Assembly (NCBI RefSeq): GCF_009547075.1
Contig: NZ_WIPH01000016.1
Span: 1 to 57,176 of the forward strand
Length of the DNA stretch: 57,176 bases
DNA from: Gluconobacter aidae
GTDB lineage: Bacteria; Pseudomonadota; Alphaproteobacteria; Acetobacterales; Acetobacteraceae
Direction: 5' to 3'
This document shows, in pieces, positions 55,675-57,176 of the stretch. The translations under genes were made by a program, and so were the position numbers. Below the pieces are notes generated by a model. It saw only the letters and a list, made by a program, of their open reading frames with translations. It did not search any database and had not been told where the DNA came from. Within the stretch, counting starts at the first letter, position 1, and each line of letters starts with the position of its first letter.

Positions 55675-57176
55675 GGGAAAGTCGCCGTCATGTTGAAGAA
55701 CACACTCCGTCCGGCCAGCCGCCAGTAAAGCGGCGCATCACCATAAGACTGATTGCCCGCAAAATCGCTGATGGAGCGATTATTAAAGAGGTTGGAAATC
55801 TTGAGGCTCGGCGTCACATCACGCATGAAGCCACCGATGTTGTGAATACGCCAGCCCAGAGCCAGATCCGCCGTCACATTGCCGTGGATTCTGTACTGGT
55901 TTTCAAACACTGTATGACCAGCCGAATTGGTGGTGCTGTCCAACCCCCAGTGATGCCCGACATATTTCCCCATCAACGAAAAATAAGGCCCCTTCGGATT
56001 TTCATAAAGCAGGCCGAACGATGCCAGAGAATCCGGCGTCGTCGCAACACGCACCGTGCTGTGTTTGTAGCGCGCATCATTCACGCTGTAATTGCCGTAA
56101 AGCGAGAAGCCGTATCCGATGACATACTGTCCCTCAAGCTCGATGCCCCTATAAATCGCGCCACCGCTGTTCACATATGTCGAAGTCGTCCCGATTCCAT
56201 CGACCTTGATCTGTGCAGATGCGATATAATTGGAAAAATCGATGTAATATCCATCCAACGACAACATCCAGTTCTTGCCGTGATAAACCGACCCGATCTG
56301 ATAATTCAGCGTCGTTTCGGGCTTCACATTCCCAACCGATTTAACCTGAAAAACCGACATGGGAGGGGCCAGAAAGCCACGCGCGATCTGCGCGTACGCA
56401 CTCCAGTTTTTCATAATACGTTGATTGATCGCAACGGATGGCTGCCAGGACCCATAATGCTGGGTATCTTTTAGTGGCACCTTCGTGGATTTGTTGATTG
56501 CCGCATTATAGTCCCTGGTAAACATTGAATATTTTACACCAGGCTTGATAACCGCCCCTTTCCAGGAATGAATATTAAACTCAAGATAGGGCTGGATCGT
56601 CGTGTTCAGATCAGAAATATCATAGCTGTAAGCCGAGCCGGTTTTGGACGGAACCGGGGTCGCATTTTTACTCAGATCCAGTGCGTATGTGTAGCGGCGG
56701 TCCTTCTGCACATCCGCCCATACCCCGAACAGAACATCGGCATAGGACGTATGTGCCTTGAACCGCAACGTATCGCCATAGGAACGGAATTTGGCGTCTG
56801 CATATTTTCCGGGAATGTCATTGGCATAGGTCGCCACCTTCTTCCCGGCCGCATTATAGAACGTCACGCCATTCGCAGCCGTGCTCGTCTGGCTGGCATC
56901 CGTGCTTTCCGTATAATCATGCTCGAACCCGCTCATATAAAGCTGGTTTTCCATCGTCAGCCACGATGCAAGACGGCTTTTGAGGCTGACATAATCAAAA
57001 TCGGACGTGTAGGTGCTGGGATTATATCCATAATAACACTGTTTGGACGGATCGTTGCACAACCCGTAATTTTTGCCGTATTTCGCATATTCGGCGAGCG
57101 TCGCGCCCTGCGTCGTATACTGCCATTCCTTGTTATAGGTCGTCTCGAATGTCAGTGTCGTCTCAGGCGCAAGATC
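55671..57176 (-). CDS. TonB-dependent receptor, N-terminal part beyond the window
   Basis: The minus-strand frame is open from the right edge of the window to the stop at 55671, giving about 501 codons of C-terminal sequence with no start. Strands alternate aromatic and polar residues as in an outer-membrane beta-barrel. TonB-receptor features include PETTLNYQIGSVYHGKNWML, GIELEGQYVIGYGFSLYGNY and PSLKISNLFNNR, and the end is FNMTATFP. The plug domain and TonB box are outside. It probably brings a bound substrate, such as a siderophore or a phosphorylated compound, across the outer membrane. It is coupled to the phosphatase gene downstream. Confidence 0.88.
   Translation of the reverse strand, partial: DLAPETTLTFETTYNKEWQYTTQGATLAEYAKYGKNYGLCNDPSKQCYYGYNPSTYTSDFDYVSLKSRLASWLTMENQLYMSGFEHDYTESTDASQTSTAANGVTFYNAAGKKVATYANDIPGKYADAKFRSYGDTLRFKAHTSYADVLFGVWADVQKDRRYTYALDLSKNATPVPSKTGSAYSYDISDLNTTIQPYLEFNIHSWKGAVIKPGVKYSMFTRDYNAAINKSTKVPLKDTQHYGSWQPSVAINQRIMKNWSAYAQIARGFLAPPMSVFQVKSVGNVKPETTLNYQIGSVYHGKNWMLSLDGYYIDFSNYIASAQIKVDGIGTTSTYVNSGGAIYRGIELEGQYVIGYGFSLYGNYSVNDARYKHSTVRVATTPDSLASFGLLYENPKGPYFSLMGKYVGHHWGLDSTTNSAGHTVFENQYRIHGNVTADLALGWRIHNIGGFMRDVTPSLKISNLFNNRSISDFAGNQSYGDAPLYWRLAGRSVFFNMTATFP

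Overview
The window looks like a chromosomal segment of an acetic acid bacterium (Acetobacteraceae, most likely Gluconobacter). The base composition is GC-rich. The F0 ATP synthase genes form their own operon without the F1 genes, as in alphaproteobacteria. There is a bacterial pyruvate decarboxylase of the Zymomonas/Acetobacter type, a tandem glycine riboswitch before gcvT, and small genes typical of the group (DUF2155, DciA/DUF721, DUF3597). No insertion sequence, prophage, CRISPR array or rRNA operon was seen. Most genes are housekeeping.

Layout. 1-7.5 kb: a surface-glycan region. A Ser/Thr/Gly/Asn-rich RTX-like protein lies between two very large multi-domain glycosyltransferases, the left one cut by the window edge. 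7.6-15.6 kb, mostly minus strand: an aldehyde dehydrogenase, glutamine-dependent NAD synthetase, DsbB, the trehalose pair otsA/otsB, a DUF2155 protein, a small unknown protein and an MlaD-type lipid-transport protein. 15.7-22.4 kb, plus strand: a stand-alone protein related to the C-terminal part of B12-dependent ribonucleotide reductase, the F0 ATP synthase operon (atpI, B, E, F', F), and directly after it a polyprenyl-phosphate sugar synthase-like GT2 and an ArnT-like GT39. 22.6-25.2 kb: an AT-richer double-GT2 glycosyltransferase. 25.3-29.6 kb: tRNA-Ala(CGC), a YggT protein, TldD, an aminotransferase and a HAAS-type membrane protein. 29.8-32.7 kb: glutamine synthetase with an unusual N-terminal tail, a TRIC-type membrane protein, a CopZ-like metal chaperone and an ABM monooxygenase. 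32.8-37.6 kb: the glycine cleavage operon gcvT-gcvH-gcvP behind the riboswitch. 37.7-39.8 kb: a second ABM protein, a DUF333 lipoprotein, and speD-speE for spermidine. 40.1-44.5 kb: a miaA-ilvB-ilvH-ilvC operon. 44.5-48.4 kb: serB, a glycine-rich exported protein, dciA, mutY and an unknown gene. 49-57.2 kb: pyruvate decarboxylase with a long AT-rich leader, a CorA/ZntB-type transporter, ahcY, a DUF3597 protein, and a TonB-dependent receptor translationally coupled to a histidine acid phosphatase.

Several parts fit together. The five glycosyltransferases and the RTX-like protein suggest an investment in the cell surface. serB (serine supply), the glycine cleavage system, ahcY and the spermidine genes all touch one-carbon and S-adenosylmethionine metabolism. 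Pyruvate decarboxylase, aldehyde dehydrogenase and the ilv genes all draw on pyruvate or its aldehyde products.

The most striking signal not tied to any gene is a set of parS-like palindromes (TGTTTCACGTGAAACA and close variants) at about 7.24, 28.23, 32.74 and 46.15 kb. One is a perfect match. They suggest that the window lies in the ParB-loaded, origin-proximal part of the chromosome.
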